From: Patulibacter minatonensis DSM 18081
GTDB taxonomy: Bacteria > Actinomycetota > Thermoleophilia > Solirubrobacterales > Solirubrobacteraceae
Reading direction: 5' to 3'
DNA: 64,000 nt
Assembly: GCF_000519325.1 (NCBI RefSeq)
Contig: NZ_KI912613.1
Coordinates: 1,837,252 to 1,901,251 of the forward strand
Under the pieces are notes generated by a model. That model was given only the letters and a program-made list of their open reading frames with translations. It did not search any database and was not told the DNA's origin. This document shows positions 1 through 8,599 of this stretch, piece by piece (positions within the stretch are counted from its first letter, which is position 1; every line of letters starts with the position of its first letter). Made by a program: the position numbers and the translations under genes.

Positions 1-361
1 GCTCGAGTACGTCCGCGAACGCCAGGCGTTCGGCCAGTCGATCGGGCAGTTCCAGGCCTCGCGCTTCACGCTCGCCGAGCTCGCCACCGACGTCGAGCTG
101 GGCACGGTCTTCTGCGACCGGGCGGTCCTCGCACTGAACGACGGCGACCTGACGCCCGAGGACGCCGCCATGGCCAAGTGGTGGTGCACCGAGATGCAAG
201 GCCGTGTCGTCGACCGCTGCCTGCAGCTGCACGGCGGGTACGGCTACATGCTCGAGTACCCGATCGCCCGCTGGTACGCGGACTCCCGCATCTCCCGGAT
301 CTACGGAGGGACGACCGAGATCATGAAGGAGATCATCGGTCGCTCCGTCGTGGGTCGCTGA
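1..361 (+). CDS. acyl-CoA dehydrogenase, C-terminal part (cut by window edge)
   Basis: Only the last 119 residues are inside the window. The reading frame is open from base 2 and ends with TGA at 359-361. The visible part is the C-terminal helical domain of the FAD-dependent acyl-CoA dehydrogenase family. It begins with the segment YVRERQAFGQSI, continues with CLQLHGGYGY and ends with the family signature RIYGGTTEIMKEIIGR. Family members oxidise acyl-CoA to trans-2-enoyl-CoA with electron transfer to ETF; the substrate chain length cannot be judged from this part. The thiolase starts 30 bases downstream on the same strand, so this is probably a beta-oxidation operon. Confidence 0.93.
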   Translation, partial: LEYVRERQAFGQSIGQFQASRFTLAELATDVELGTVFCDRAVLALNDGDLTPEDAAMAKWWCTEMQGRVVDRCLQLHGGYGYMLEYPIARWYADSRISRIYGGTTEIMKEIIGRSVVGR

Positions 362-390
362 GCCCGTCCTCCCGAAGAAGCGAGAACACG

Positions 391-1560
391 ATGAGTCAGA
401 ACGGACGCGACGTCGTCGTCGTCGAGGCGACACGCACCGCGATCGGCCGCGGGCACCGCGAGAAGGGCGTCTTCCGGGACGTCCATCCCGCGGACCTCCT
501 GAGCACGGTCTATCGCGGCGTGATCGAGCGCTCCGGCGTTCCCGCCGAGCGGGTGGAGAACGTCATCGCCGGCTGCGTCCAGCAGTTCGGCGAGCAGGGC
601 GTGAACATCGCCCGTACGGCGTGGCTCCAGGAGGGCCTGCCGATCGGCGCGTCGGCGCAGACGATCGACCTGCAGTGCGGATCGGCGCAGCAGGCCGTCG
701 GCTTCGCCGCCAGCCAGATCGCCGGCGGCGTGCACGACGTCGTGATCGCGGCGGGCGTCGAGCACATGGGACGGATCACGTTCGCCGACACGGCGGCGAC
801 GCAGGAGCGCTTCGGACGGGCGTTCACCGAGCGGCTGCTGGACCGGCACCAGATCGTGAACCAGGGCCTGGCCGCCGAGATGATCACGGAGCGGTGGGGG
901 TTCTCCCGGACCGACCTCGACGACCTCGCCGTCCGTTCCCACGCGCTTGCGCACGCGGCCACCGAGTCCGGCGCGTTCCAGCGCGAGATCGTCGCGGTCG
1001 AGACACCCGACGGGCCCGTGCGCCGCGACCAGGGCATCCGGCCGGGCACCAGCCTCGAGACGCTGGGTGCGCTGAAGCCGGCCTTCAAGGACGGCGGCGC
1101 GATCACCGCCGGGAACGCGTCGCAGATCTCCGACGGGGCGGCGGCGGTGCTCCTGATGGCCCGCGAGACGGCCGACGAGCTGGGCCTCCGGCCGCGCGCG
1201 CTGATCGTGGACCAGACCTCGGTCGGCTGCGATCCCGTGACCATGCTCGAGGGCCCGATCCCCGCGACCGCCGCGATGCTGCGCCGGGGCGGGATCGCGA
1301 TCGAGGACATCGACCGGTTCGAGGTCAACGAGGCGTTCGCACCCGTCGTCGCGGCCTGGGCGCACGAGCACCGCCCGGACATGGACCGCGTGAACGTGCG
1401 CGGCGGCGCGATGGCACTCGGTCACCCGCTCGGCTCCAGCGGTGCGCGCCTGATCACGACCCTGCTGCACGTCCTCGAGGACGAGGACCGCGAGCTCGGC
1501 CTCGTGACCATGTGCTGCGCCGGCGGCCTGGGCACGGCGACGCTGCTCCAGCGGCTCTAG
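391..1560 (+). CDS. thiolase (acetyl-CoA C-acyltransferase family)
   Basis: A 389-residue protein of normal thiolase length. It catalyses thiolytic cleavage of 3-ketoacyl-CoA, or the reverse condensation. The nucleophilic Cys is near residue 96 in LQCGSAQQAV. The C-terminal half has NEAFAPV, then GGAMALGHPLGSSGARL with the catalytic His, and finally CCAGGLGTA with the second active-site Cys. The ATG at 391 fits the homologous N-terminus (DVVVVEATRTAIGR). The reading frame is open further upstream, but that extension is Arg-rich and overlaps the acyl-CoA dehydrogenase, so I rejected it. The gene lies between an acyl-CoA dehydrogenase and an aldehyde dehydrogenase, which fits fatty-acid or alcohol catabolism. 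Confidence 0.93.
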   Translation: MSQNGRDVVVVEATRTAIGRGHREKGVFRDVHPADLLSTVYRGVIERSGVPAERVENVIAGCVQQFGEQGVNIARTAWLQEGLPIGASAQTIDLQCGSAQQAVGFAASQIAGGVHDVVIAAGVEHMGRITFADTAATQERFGRAFTERLLDRHQIVNQGLAAEMITERWGFSRTDLDDLAVRSHALAHAATESGAFQREIVAVETPDGPVRRDQGIRPGTSLETLGALKPAFKDGGAITAGNASQISDGAAAVLLMARETADELGLRPRALIVDQTSVGCDPVTMLEGPIPATAAMLRRGGIAIEDIDRFEVNEAFAPVVAAWAHEHRPDMDRVNVRGGAMALGHPLGSSGARLITTLLHVLEDEDRELGLVTMCCAGGLGTATLLQRL

Positions 1561-1586
1561 ACGACGAGACGGACGAAGGACGACCG

Positions 1587-3008
1587 ATGAGCACCACCGA
1601 CCTCACCACCCCGGACCTCCTGATCGACGGCGCGGCCGTCGGCACCGACGACCGACTCGACGTCCTCAACCCGGCGACCGGCGCGGTCGTCGGGACGTCC
1701 CCCGTCTGCACGCGCGGGCAGCTCGACGACGCCTTCGCCGCAGCCGAACGAGCCGCGCCGCCCTGGCGCGGGTCGCTCGACGAACGCCGCGCCGCACTGG
1801 GGGCGGCCGCCGCCGCGCTCGCCGGCGCGGTCGACGAGATCGCGCCGCTGCTCGTCGCCGAGCAGGGCAAGCCGATGCGTGAGGCCCGCCTCGAGGTCAA
1901 GGCCGCCGCCTACTGGCTCGGGTACTACGCCGGGACGGACCTGGCTCGCGAGACCCTCCGCGACGACGCGAAGGCGTTCGTCGAGGTCCGTCGCCGGCCC
2001 GCCGGCGTCGTCGCGGCGATCACGCCGTGGAACTTCCCGCTGCTCCTGGCCTGCTGGAAGATCGGCCCCGCGCTGGCCGCGGGATGCACGATGGTGCTGA
2101 AGCCGTCGCCCTACACGCCGCTCTCGACGCTGCGCATGGGCGAGGTCCTCGACGGGGTGCTCCCGGACGGCGTGCTCAACGTCGTCGCCGGGCGCGACGA
2201 GCTCGGTGCCTGGATGACCGGGCACCCTGCCGTCCGGAAGATCACGTTCACGGGCTCGGTGGCGACCGGGAAGCGCGTGATGTCGGCCGCGGCCGACGAC
2301 CTCAAGCGCGTCACCCTCGAGCTGGGCGGCAACGACGCGGCGATCCTCCTCGACGACGTGGACCCGGGTGCCATCGCGAAGCAGCTGTTCTGGTCGGCGT
2401 TCCTGAACGCCGGGCAGCTCTGCTGCGCCGTCAAGCGCGTGTACGTCCCGTCGGGGCTGCGCGGCGAGCTGGTCGACGCCCTGACGGCGGAGGCCGAGCG
2501 CGTCGTCGTCGGGGACGGCGCCGTGCGCGAGACCACCATGGGGCCGCTGAACAACCGGCCCCAGCTCGACCACGTCCGTGCGGTCGTCGACGAGGCGGTG
2601 CGTGCCGGCGCGCGCTCCACGAACGCCGGCGCGGCGCTTCCCGACGGCGGTCACTTCTTCGCCCCGACGATCCTCGACGGCGCCGACGACGCGATGCGCG
2701 TCGTCGCGGACGAGCAGTTCGGGCCCGCGCTGCCCGTGATCGCCTACGACGACGTCGAGGACGCACTGGCCCGCGCGAACGCCGGGACGTTCGGCCTGAG
2801 CGGCTCGGTCTGGGGCCAGGACGAGGACCGCGCGGCCGACCTCGCCGAGCGCCTCGAATGCGGCACCGCCTGGGTCAACACGCACTACGCCAACGACCCC
2901 GGGCAGCCGTTCGGTGGCCTGAAGTGGAGTGGCGTCGGCGTGGAGAACGGCCGATGGGGCGTCGAGACCTTCACCGATCTCCAGGTCGTGCATCGGGCGC
3001 GCGGCTGA
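1587..3008 (+). CDS. NAD(P)-dependent aldehyde dehydrogenase
   Basis: A 473-residue ALDH-superfamily enzyme that oxidises an aldehyde to the acid. Visible signatures are the cofactor-domain motif ITPWNFPLLL, the FTGSVATGKRV segment, the general-base Glu in VTLELGGNDAAILL, and the nucleophilic Cys in NAGQLCCAVKRVYV. The C-terminal segment PFGGLKWSGVGVENG is also typical. The ATG at 1587 follows the thiolase stop by 26 bases with a GGA-rich stretch before it, so co-transcription is likely. The true substrate is unknown. In context it could oxidise fatty aldehydes made by the nearby GMC oxidoreductases, but that is inference. Confidence 0.92.
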   Translation: MSTTDLTTPDLLIDGAAVGTDDRLDVLNPATGAVVGTSPVCTRGQLDDAFAAAERAAPPWRGSLDERRAALGAAAAALAGAVDEIAPLLVAEQGKPMREARLEVKAAAYWLGYYAGTDLARETLRDDAKAFVEVRRRPAGVVAAITPWNFPLLLACWKIGPALAAGCTMVLKPSPYTPLSTLRMGEVLDGVLPDGVLNVVAGRDELGAWMTGHPAVRKITFTGSVATGKRVMSAAADDLKRVTLELGGNDAAILLDDVDPGAIAKQLFWSAFLNAGQLCCAVKRVYVPSGLRGELVDALTAEAERVVVGDGAVRETTMGPLNNRPQLDHVRAVVDEAVRAGARSTNAGAALPDGGHFFAPTILDGADDAMRVVADEQFGPALPVIAYDDVEDALARANAGTFGLSGSVWGQDEDRAADLAERLECGTAWVNTHYANDPGQPFGGLKWSGVGVENGRWGVETFTDLQVVHRARG

Positions 3009-3181
3009 CCCGACCCCCGGCGCCGCCCTGGGGCCGGCATCGGAGAGCGGCGGAAGCGCGAGACTCATCGATCTCGAGCCGCGTGTCATACGTGAACGAT
3101 CACTCCTTAATTCCAGCCGGCTTGGACACTAGGGTCCGGCTAGGACGGTCCCGATGTCGATGACGGGCCCAGATCACGGCA

Positions 3182-3249
3182 TTGAGATAAGAACCGATCG
3201 GTAACTAAAAGCTTGATTCGGTGCTCCGGCGTTGGTACGTTCGGACGTG
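3182..3249 (+). promoter_or_regulatory. promoter of the 7Fe ferredoxin gene with an upstream palindromic operator
   Basis: TTGATT at 3213-3218 and TACGTT at 3236-3241 are spaced by 17 bases and read toward the ferredoxin. The ATG lies 8 bases after the -10 box, so the transcript is probably leaderless. Just upstream, 3191-3205 reads GAACCGATCGGTAAC, whose core ACCGATCGGT is a perfect palindrome. A near-identical 15-mer lies inside the GMC oxidoreductase promoter at 8647-8661. A TetR-type repressor site is a reasonable guess. Confidence 0.6.
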
Positions 3250-3507
3250 ATGGCCTACGTGATCACCGCGCCGTGCATCGGCACCAAGGACGCCAGCTGC
3301 ACCGAGGTCTGTCCCGTCGACTGCATCCACCCGACGCCGGACGAGCCCGGGTACGAGGAGGCCGAGCAGCTGTTCATCGATCCCGACGAGTGCATCGACT
3401 GCGACGCCTGCGTCGAGGCCTGCCCGGTCGACGCCGTGTTCGGTGAGGACCAGGTCCCCGACGAGGCGACGGCGTTCGTCGCGAAGAACGCGGCGTTCTT
3501 CGCCTGA
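3250..3507 (+). CDS. fdxA: 7Fe ferredoxin (3Fe-4S/4Fe-4S, FdxA type)
   Basis: An 85-residue soluble electron carrier. The cysteine pattern is that of the FdxA family: an N-terminal PC...C...C cluster in PCIGTKDASCTEVCPVDC, followed by DECIDCDACVEACPVDAVF. The usual order in this family is one 3Fe-4S and one 4Fe-4S cluster. I chose ATG 3250 (MAYVITAPC) because it matches the family N-terminus and sits directly behind a -10 box. A GTG 18 bases upstream would only add six residues. The gene is followed after 32 bases by an ABC ATPase. The redox partner is not evident. Confidence 0.93.
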   Translation: MAYVITAPCIGTKDASCTEVCPVDCIHPTPDEPGYEEAEQLFIDPDECIDCDACVEACPVDAVFGEDQVPDEATAFVAKNAAFFA

Positions 3508-3539
3508 CGGCGAGCACCGCCCCGAGAGACGAGCCCGAG

Positions 3540-4694
3540 ATGCCTTCGATCCCCCGCCGCGACGACGCCCGGCCCACCCGGGAAGCGGTGCCCGACGACA
3601 CCGGGCTCTTCGTCGATCCCGCGGACACCGTCGCCCGGCGCGACGACGCCGACGCCACCGGAGGCGCCGAGCGCGACGGGGTCGAGCACGTCGTCGGCGC
3701 TCCGCGTGCCGGCGCCGCCGATCTCGTGCCGTCGGTCCCCGATTCCCAGCCCGACGGCCCCCCGACGGAGACCGACGACTGGGACTTCGAGGACGAGCCC
3801 CGCGGTCAGGCGGCCGGCGCGGGCGTCGTCGAGGTCGTGGGCGAGCGCGCCGAGGACCAGGACGACGAGTACCGATGGCACACCGGGATCCGCCGGGAGA
3901 CCGGCCAGATCGACGCCGTCGAGTTCGTCGACACGCACAAGGCGTTCGGCCGGAGCAAGATCCTCCGGGGTCTCAACATGGGCCTGCCGGAGGGCATGAT
4001 CTCGATGATCCTCGGCCCGTCGGGCACCGGGAAGTCGGTCTGCATCAAGCACATGGTCGGACTGCTCTACCCGGACGACGGCGATGTCCTGGTGCACGGC
4101 GAATCGGTGCCGTACATGGGCCTCGACGAGCTGCTGCAGATGCGCCAGAAGTTCGGCGTGCTGTTCCAGGACGGAGCGCTCTTCGGCTCCATGGACATCT
4201 ACGACAACACGGCGTTCCCGCTGCGCCAGCACACCGACAAGTCCGAGGACGAGATCCGGGGCATCGTCGACCGTCGGCTCGAGGAGGTCGGCCTCGGCGC
4301 CGCCCGCGGGAAGTTCCCGAACGAGCTCTCCGGCGGCATGCGCAAGCGCGCCGGGTTCGCGCGGGCCCTCGTGCTGGACCCCACGATCGTCCTCTTCGAC
4401 GAGCCGGACTCCGGCCTCGACCCCGTCCGCACCGCCCTCCTCGGCGAGCTGATCAAGCAGATCCACGAGGAGACGATGGAGGACGCCGAGGACCAGGGCT
4501 GGGAGCACAAGCCCGCGTTCACCCTGATCACCCACGACATCATGACCGCGCGTCGCGTCTCGCAGTTCATCAACGTCGTGTGGAAGGGGCGCATCGTCGA
4601 GTCCGGTCCGGCGGAGGAGCTGTTCGAGTCGGAGAACGCGTTCGTCAACCAGTTCCTGGCCGGTGCGTCCCGCGGACCCCTGGGGATGAACTGA
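3540..4694 (+). CDS. Mce/Mla-type lipid ABC transporter ATPase with long acidic N-terminal extension
   Basis: A 384-residue protein. Residues from about 125 on are a complete ABC ATPase: a Walker A at about 159-166 (GPSGTGKS), the signature LSGGMRKRAGFARAL near 263, Walker B and D-loop IVLFDEPDSGLDP near 284, and an H-loop His in LITHDIMTARR. The KSVCIKHMVGLL and GVLFQDGALFGSMDIYDN segments are those of the MlaF/Mkl family, which powers phospholipid or sterol transport by MCE systems. The first ~120 residues are acidic, rich in Asp, Ala and Pro, and probably disordered. That is unusual for the family. No permease or MCE gene lies nearby, so the partners must be encoded elsewhere. Confidence 0.9.
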   Translation: MPSIPRRDDARPTREAVPDDTGLFVDPADTVARRDDADATGGAERDGVEHVVGAPRAGAADLVPSVPDSQPDGPPTETDDWDFEDEPRGQAAGAGVVEVVGERAEDQDDEYRWHTGIRRETGQIDAVEFVDTHKAFGRSKILRGLNMGLPEGMISMILGPSGTGKSVCIKHMVGLLYPDDGDVLVHGESVPYMGLDELLQMRQKFGVLFQDGALFGSMDIYDNTAFPLRQHTDKSEDEIRGIVDRRLEEVGLGAARGKFPNELSGGMRKRAGFARALVLDPTIVLFDEPDSGLDPVRTALLGELIKQIHEETMEDAEDQGWEHKPAFTLITHDIMTARRVSQFINVVWKGRIVESGPAEELFESENAFVNQFLAGASRGPLGMN

Positions 4695-5995
4695 GCACCG
4701 TCGGCCTCCCGCGGCGCGACGCGGCCTCCGACCGCCGGGCCACGGGCCGGCTCAGCGACCCCCTCGCGGCGCGGGCCCTGGCGGTCCGCCTCGGTGACTG
4801 CGCGCCCGTCGCGAGCGTCCGGGTCCCGCTCGAGGAGGCCATGGGCCGCGTCGTCGCGACCGACGTCGTCGCCCCGGGCGCCCTCCCGGCCTTCTCGACG
4901 TCGGCGATGGACGGGTACGCGGTCCGGGCCGTCGACACCGCGGGCGCCACGGCCGAGTTCCCGGTCGTGCTGAACCTCGTCGGTGAGGCACGCGCCGGGC
5001 GTGCGGCGATCCGCCGGCTCCACCGCGGTGACGCCCACCGGATCAGCACCGGGGCCCGGCTCCCGACGGGCGCCGACGCCGTCGTCCGCGTCGAGGACAC
5101 CGAGGAGGACGGCCGCACCGTCGCGGTCGCCGCAGAGGTGACGGTGCGCCGCGACGTCCGGCTCGCCGGAGAGGACGTCCGGACCGACGACCTCGTGCTG
5201 CCCGCCGGGACGGTCGTGCACGCGGGCGCCATCGCGCTCCTGGCGGGCCTCGGGATCTCCACCGTGGCGGTCCGGGCGGCGCCCACCGTCTCGCTCGTGG
5301 TCACCGGGGACGAGGTCGTCCGGCACGGTGCCCGCCGACCGTCGGCCGACGCGATCCACGACGTGCACGGCGTCGCGATCCCGGCGCTCGTCCGCGCCGC
5401 GGGCGGGGAGGTCGTCGAGGTCAAGCACGTCGGCGACGACCGTGCCTGGATCGCGGCGGCGCTGGCGCAGGCGCGCGGTGATGTCGTCGTGACCACCGGC
5501 GGGATCTCCGTCGGGCGGCACGACCACGTCCGGAGCGCGCTCCGCGACGTCGGCGCCGTCGAACGGGCGTCCGGCGTCGCGATGCGGCCCGGCGGACCGA
5601 CGTGGTTCGGGTCGCTCGCCCGCCACGACGACGGCGGTCCCGCCCGGCCGGTGTTCGGACTGCCCGGGAACCCCGCGGCGGCCATGATCGGCGCCGCGAT
5701 GTTCGTCGTTCCCGCGATCCGGGCGATGACGGGGCGGCCGCCGGGAGCGCCCCGGAGCGCGAGGCTGACCACCAGCACCATCCGACACCCGCGCCTCCAC
5801 GGGGTGCTCTGGGGCCGCCTGTCGTACGGCCAGGACGGGCTCCCCGCGCTGACCCCCGCCCCGACGCAGGGCTCCCACCGTCTCCGATGCCTGGCCGGCA
5901 GCGACGTCCTGATGGTCGTGCCGCACGGGCCGGAGCCCGTCTCCGCCGGCGACACGGCGTGGTTCCTGCCGCTGCCGGGCGCCGGCGACGCCTGA
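4691..5995 (+). CDS. moeA: molybdopterin molybdenumtransferase
   Basis: About 434 residues. MoeA inserts molybdenum into adenylylated molybdopterin in the cytoplasm. Visible signatures are FSTSAMDGYAVRA, STGARLPTGADAVVRVEDT, TTGGISVGRHDHV and FGLPGNPAAAMIG, covering the whole MoeA fold. The start is odd: between the upstream ABC gene and residue ~50 the frame has no ATG, GTG or TTG. A CTG at 4691 overlaps the TGA stop of the ABC gene (CTGA) and would give a full-length N-terminus. ATG 4841 is an alternative but would delete the conserved first segment (VPLEEAMGRV). Confidence 0.88.
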   Translation: MSTVGLPRRDAASDRRATGRLSDPLAARALAVRLGDCAPVASVRVPLEEAMGRVVATDVVAPGALPAFSTSAMDGYAVRAVDTAGATAEFPVVLNLVGEARAGRAAIRRLHRGDAHRISTGARLPTGADAVVRVEDTEEDGRTVAVAAEVTVRRDVRLAGEDVRTDDLVLPAGTVVHAGAIALLAGLGISTVAVRAAPTVSLVVTGDEVVRHGARRPSADAIHDVHGVAIPALVRAAGGEVVEVKHVGDDRAWIAAALAQARGDVVVTTGGISVGRHDHVRSALRDVGAVERASGVAMRPGGPTWFGSLARHDDGGPARPVFGLPGNPAAAMIGAAMFVVPAIRAMTGRPPGAPRSARLTTSTIRHPRLHGVLWGRLSYGQDGLPALTPAPTQGSHRLRCLAGSDVLMVVPHGPEPVSAGDTAWFLPLPGAGDA

Positions 5996-6092
5996 ACGGA
6001 CACCGCGCGGAGCCTCCCGCCCCCGCGGGAGCCGGACGGAAGCGTCTTCCACCACCACGATCGAGCTGGCACGCCCAGCCGGAAAGCAGCAG

Positions 6093-6863
6093 ATGACCCA
6101 GATCCAGGACAAGGCCGCCCTCGTCACCGGCGGGGCCTCGGGCCTCGGCGCCGCGACCGTCCGCCGGTTCCACGACGCGGGAGCGTTCGTGACGATCGCC
6201 GACGTGCAGGAGGACAAGGGGGAGGCCCTGGCCTCCGAGCTCGGTTCGCGCGTCCGCTTCGTCCGCACCGACGTGACCGACGAGGCGTCGGTCGAGGCCG
6301 CGGTCGCCGCCGCCCGCCAAGAGGTCCCGCTCGTCGCGACGGTCTCGTGCGCGGGCACCGGGCACCCGCAGCAGACGTACCACCACAAGAAGGGCGTCCA
6401 CCCGATCGACCCCTTCGAGCGCGTGATGCGGATCAACCTCTTCGGGACGTTCAACGCCCTGCGATTCTCGGCCGCCGCGATGGCCGAGAACGAGCCCGAC
6501 GAGGACGGTGGGCGCGGCGTGCTCATCAACACGGCGTCCGTCGCCGCGTTCGAGGGCCAGATCGGCCAGGTCTCCTACTCGGCGTCGAAGGGCGCGATCG
6601 TCGGGATGACGCTTCCCGTCGCCCGGGACCTCGCCCGCTACGGGATCCGCTGCGTGACGATCGCCCCCGGCCTCTTCGACACCCCGCTCCTGGCCAGCCT
6701 CCCGGAGGAGGCCCGCACCTCGCTCGGTGGGCAGGTGCCGTTCCCGTCGCGCCTGGGCAAGCCCGCGGAGTACGCGCAGCTCGCCCAGCAGATCGTCGAG
6801 AACCCGGTGCTCAACGGCGAGACGATCCGGCTCGACGGCGCCATCCGCATGGGGCCCAGCTGA
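6093..6863 (+). CDS. HSD10-like short-chain dehydrogenase (3-hydroxyacyl-CoA dehydrogenase type II)
   Basis: A 256-residue classical SDR. The NAD-binding motif is ALVTGGASGLG near residues 9-19, with a NAG-equivalent in SCAGTG, and the catalytic Tyr and Lys in VSYSASKGAIVGM near residue 161. The C-terminal segment LFDTPLLASLPEEARTSL is diagnostic for the HSD17B10 subgroup, which oxidises L-3-hydroxyacyl-CoA and some alcohols or steroids. The gene follows moeA by 97 bases. With the upstream acyl-CoA dehydrogenase and thiolase it supplies another beta-oxidation step. Confidence 0.92.
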   Translation: MTQIQDKAALVTGGASGLGAATVRRFHDAGAFVTIADVQEDKGEALASELGSRVRFVRTDVTDEASVEAAVAAARQEVPLVATVSCAGTGHPQQTYHHKKGVHPIDPFERVMRINLFGTFNALRFSAAAMAENEPDEDGGRGVLINTASVAAFEGQIGQVSYSASKGAIVGMTLPVARDLARYGIRCVTIAPGLFDTPLLASLPEEARTSLGGQVPFPSRLGKPAEYAQLAQQIVENPVLNGETIRLDGAIRMGPS

Positions 6864-6896
6864 GCGCTGCGCATCTGGTCGCCGGACGGACCTGAC

Positions 6897-6940
6897 GCGG
6901 CCGGCGGCCCGGGCCGGCGGCGGCGCACGTCGCCGGCCGC
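6897..6940. terminator. hairpin between convergent genes
   Basis: A perfect 10-bp inverted repeat, GCGGCCGGCG at 6897-6906 and CGCCGGCCGC at 6931-6940, lies between the converging SDR and GMC genes. It encloses a smaller GC palindrome. It probably serves as a bidirectional terminator. There is no clear T-tract. Confidence 0.5.
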
Positions 6941-6958
6941 AGGCCCCGGGGGCGTCGC

Positions 6959-8599
6959 TCAGGCGGCGGCCCGGATCAGGTCGACGCCCTTCTCGGCGAC
7001 GGCGACCGTCGGGATGTACGTGTTCGAGCTGGGGACGACCGGCATCACCGAGGCGTCGATGACCCGCAGACGCTGCGCGCCGATGACGCGCAGGCTCGGG
7101 TCGACGACGGCCTGCGGATCCTTCGCATCGCCCATCCGACACGTGCCGCAGTGGTGGTACGCGACGTTCGTGGCCGAGCGGACGTACTCCTCCCAGCCCT
7201 CGTCCGACGTCGGATCCACCGGGGGGTTGAAGTTCGCGTCGACCGTCCGCGCCATGTTCGGGTTCTGGAAGATCCCCGTCAGGAGCTTGCAGGCCTCGAC
7301 GAGGGTCCGGACGTCGCGCTCGTCCCCGAGCAACTGGTGGTCGATCGTCGGGCGGGACAGCGGATCGGCGTCGGTGATCCGGATCTGCCCGCGCGACTGC
7401 GGCTTGCAGAGCGTCGCCTGCAGCGCGACGGCCGCGCGGTTGGGCAGCTCGGCGGTGAGCGCCGATCGCGAGTCCGGGAGCAGCCGGTAGGCGAACGGCA
7501 GGAAGTGCAGCTGGAGGTCCGGCCGGCTCAGCGCCGGGTCGGTCTTCGCGAACGCCATCGCCTGGACGACCGGCGATGCGAGCGGCCCCCGGCGCTGGGC
7601 GAGGAGCTGGAAGACCGCCTTCAGGCCCTTCGCCGGCCGGCGGGTCGTGTTGAGCGACCAGCCCTCCATGATGAAGCGGCTGACGCTGAGGCCGGTGTGC
7701 TCCTGGAGGTTCTTCCCGAGCGCCTCGACCGCGACCTGCACGGGGACGCCGGCCGCCCGGAGGACGTCGGCGGGCCCGACCCCCGACTTCAAGAGCAGGT
7801 TCGTCGAGCCGACGGTCCCGGCCGACACGATCACCTCGCGCCCGGCACGGACGGTCACGGTGCGGTCGCCGGCGCCGAGCTCGACACCCGTGGCGATGCC
7901 GTCCTCGAGCAGGACGCGGTGGACCCGCGTCTTCGTGAGGACCATGAGGTTCGGGCGGCCCACGTGGGGCCTGATGTACCCGTCGTAGGCGTTGAAGCGC
8001 CGGCCGTCCTTCTGCGTGGCCTGGGTGAAGCCGAACCCGGACGGGTGCTCGCCGTTGAGGTCGGTGCGCGGGTAGCCGAGGTCCTCGCCGGCGCGGACGA
8101 ACGCCTCAGCCATCGGGTGCAGGTCCTTGATGTCGGAGACCGCCAGCGGCCCGCTGTTCCCCCGGTACGCGGAGTCGGCGCTCTCGTAGTTCTCGCAGCG
8201 GACGAACCGCGGGAGCAGGTCCGCGTAGGACCACTCGTCGCCGTGCCCGACGATGTCGGCCCACTCGTCGTAGTCCGACGGCAGGCCGCGGATGTTGACC
8301 TGTCCGTGGATCGAGCTGCCGCCGCCGAGACACTTGCCCGCCGACCACGTGAACTGCCGACCGCCGAGGGACGGGTCGGGGCCGGTCTCCCACTTCCAGT
8401 CCCAGGTGTCGTTGCCGACGAGCAGCGCGACGCCGGCGGGCATCCGGACCTTCGGGCTGTCGGAGTCCCGCCCCGCCTCGACCAGGAGGACCTTGACCGT
8501 CGGGTCCTCGCTCAACCGTCCTGCGACCACGCACCCGGCGGGACCGCCCCCCACGACCACGTAGTCGGGGTTCATGCGCACTGCGTCATCGAGCCTCAT
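6959..8599 (-). CDS. GMC-family FAD oxidoreductase (choline/alcohol dehydrogenase-like)
   Basis: A 546-residue GMC oxidoreductase. Such enzymes oxidise primary alcohols to aldehydes using FAD. The FAD dinucleotide motif is VVVGGGPAGCVVAGRLSED close to the N-terminus. The GMC signature GGGSSIHGQVNIRG follows, and the C-terminal catalytic His pair is in YHHCGTCRMGD near residue 480, then VVPSSNTYIPTVAVAEKG. I chose ATG 8599 because AGGAG lies 7 bases upstream; a second in-frame Met at 8575 is less well placed. Its promoter has a palindromic operator between -35 and -10. The substrate is unknown; long-chain alcohols are plausible from context. Confidence 0.9.
   Translation of the reverse strand: MRLDDAVRMNPDYVVVGGGPAGCVVAGRLSEDPTVKVLLVEAGRDSDSPKVRMPAGVALLVGNDTWDWKWETGPDPSLGGRQFTWSAGKCLGGGSSIHGQVNIRGLPSDYDEWADIVGHGDEWSYADLLPRFVRCENYESADSAYRGNSGPLAVSDIKDLHPMAEAFVRAGEDLGYPRTDLNGEHPSGFGFTQATQKDGRRFNAYDGYIRPHVGRPNLMVLTKTRVHRVLLEDGIATGVELGAGDRTVTVRAGREVIVSAGTVGSTNLLLKSGVGPADVLRAAGVPVQVAVEALGKNLQEHTGLSVSRFIMEGWSLNTTRRPAKGLKAVFQLLAQRRGPLASPVVQAMAFAKTDPALSRPDLQLHFLPFAYRLLPDSRSALTAELPNRAAVALQATLCKPQSRGQIRITDADPLSRPTIDHQLLGDERDVRTLVEACKLLTGIFQNPNMARTVDANFNPPVDPTSDEGWEEYVRSATNVAYHHCGTCRMGDAKDPQAVVDPSLRVIGAQRLRVIDASVMPVVPSSNTYIPTVAVAEKGVDLIRAAA

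Noticed and set aside
178-390. Upstream extension of the thiolase gene
   Set aside because: The extension is Arg-rich, overlaps the acyl-CoA dehydrogenase, and lacks homology to thiolase N-termini.
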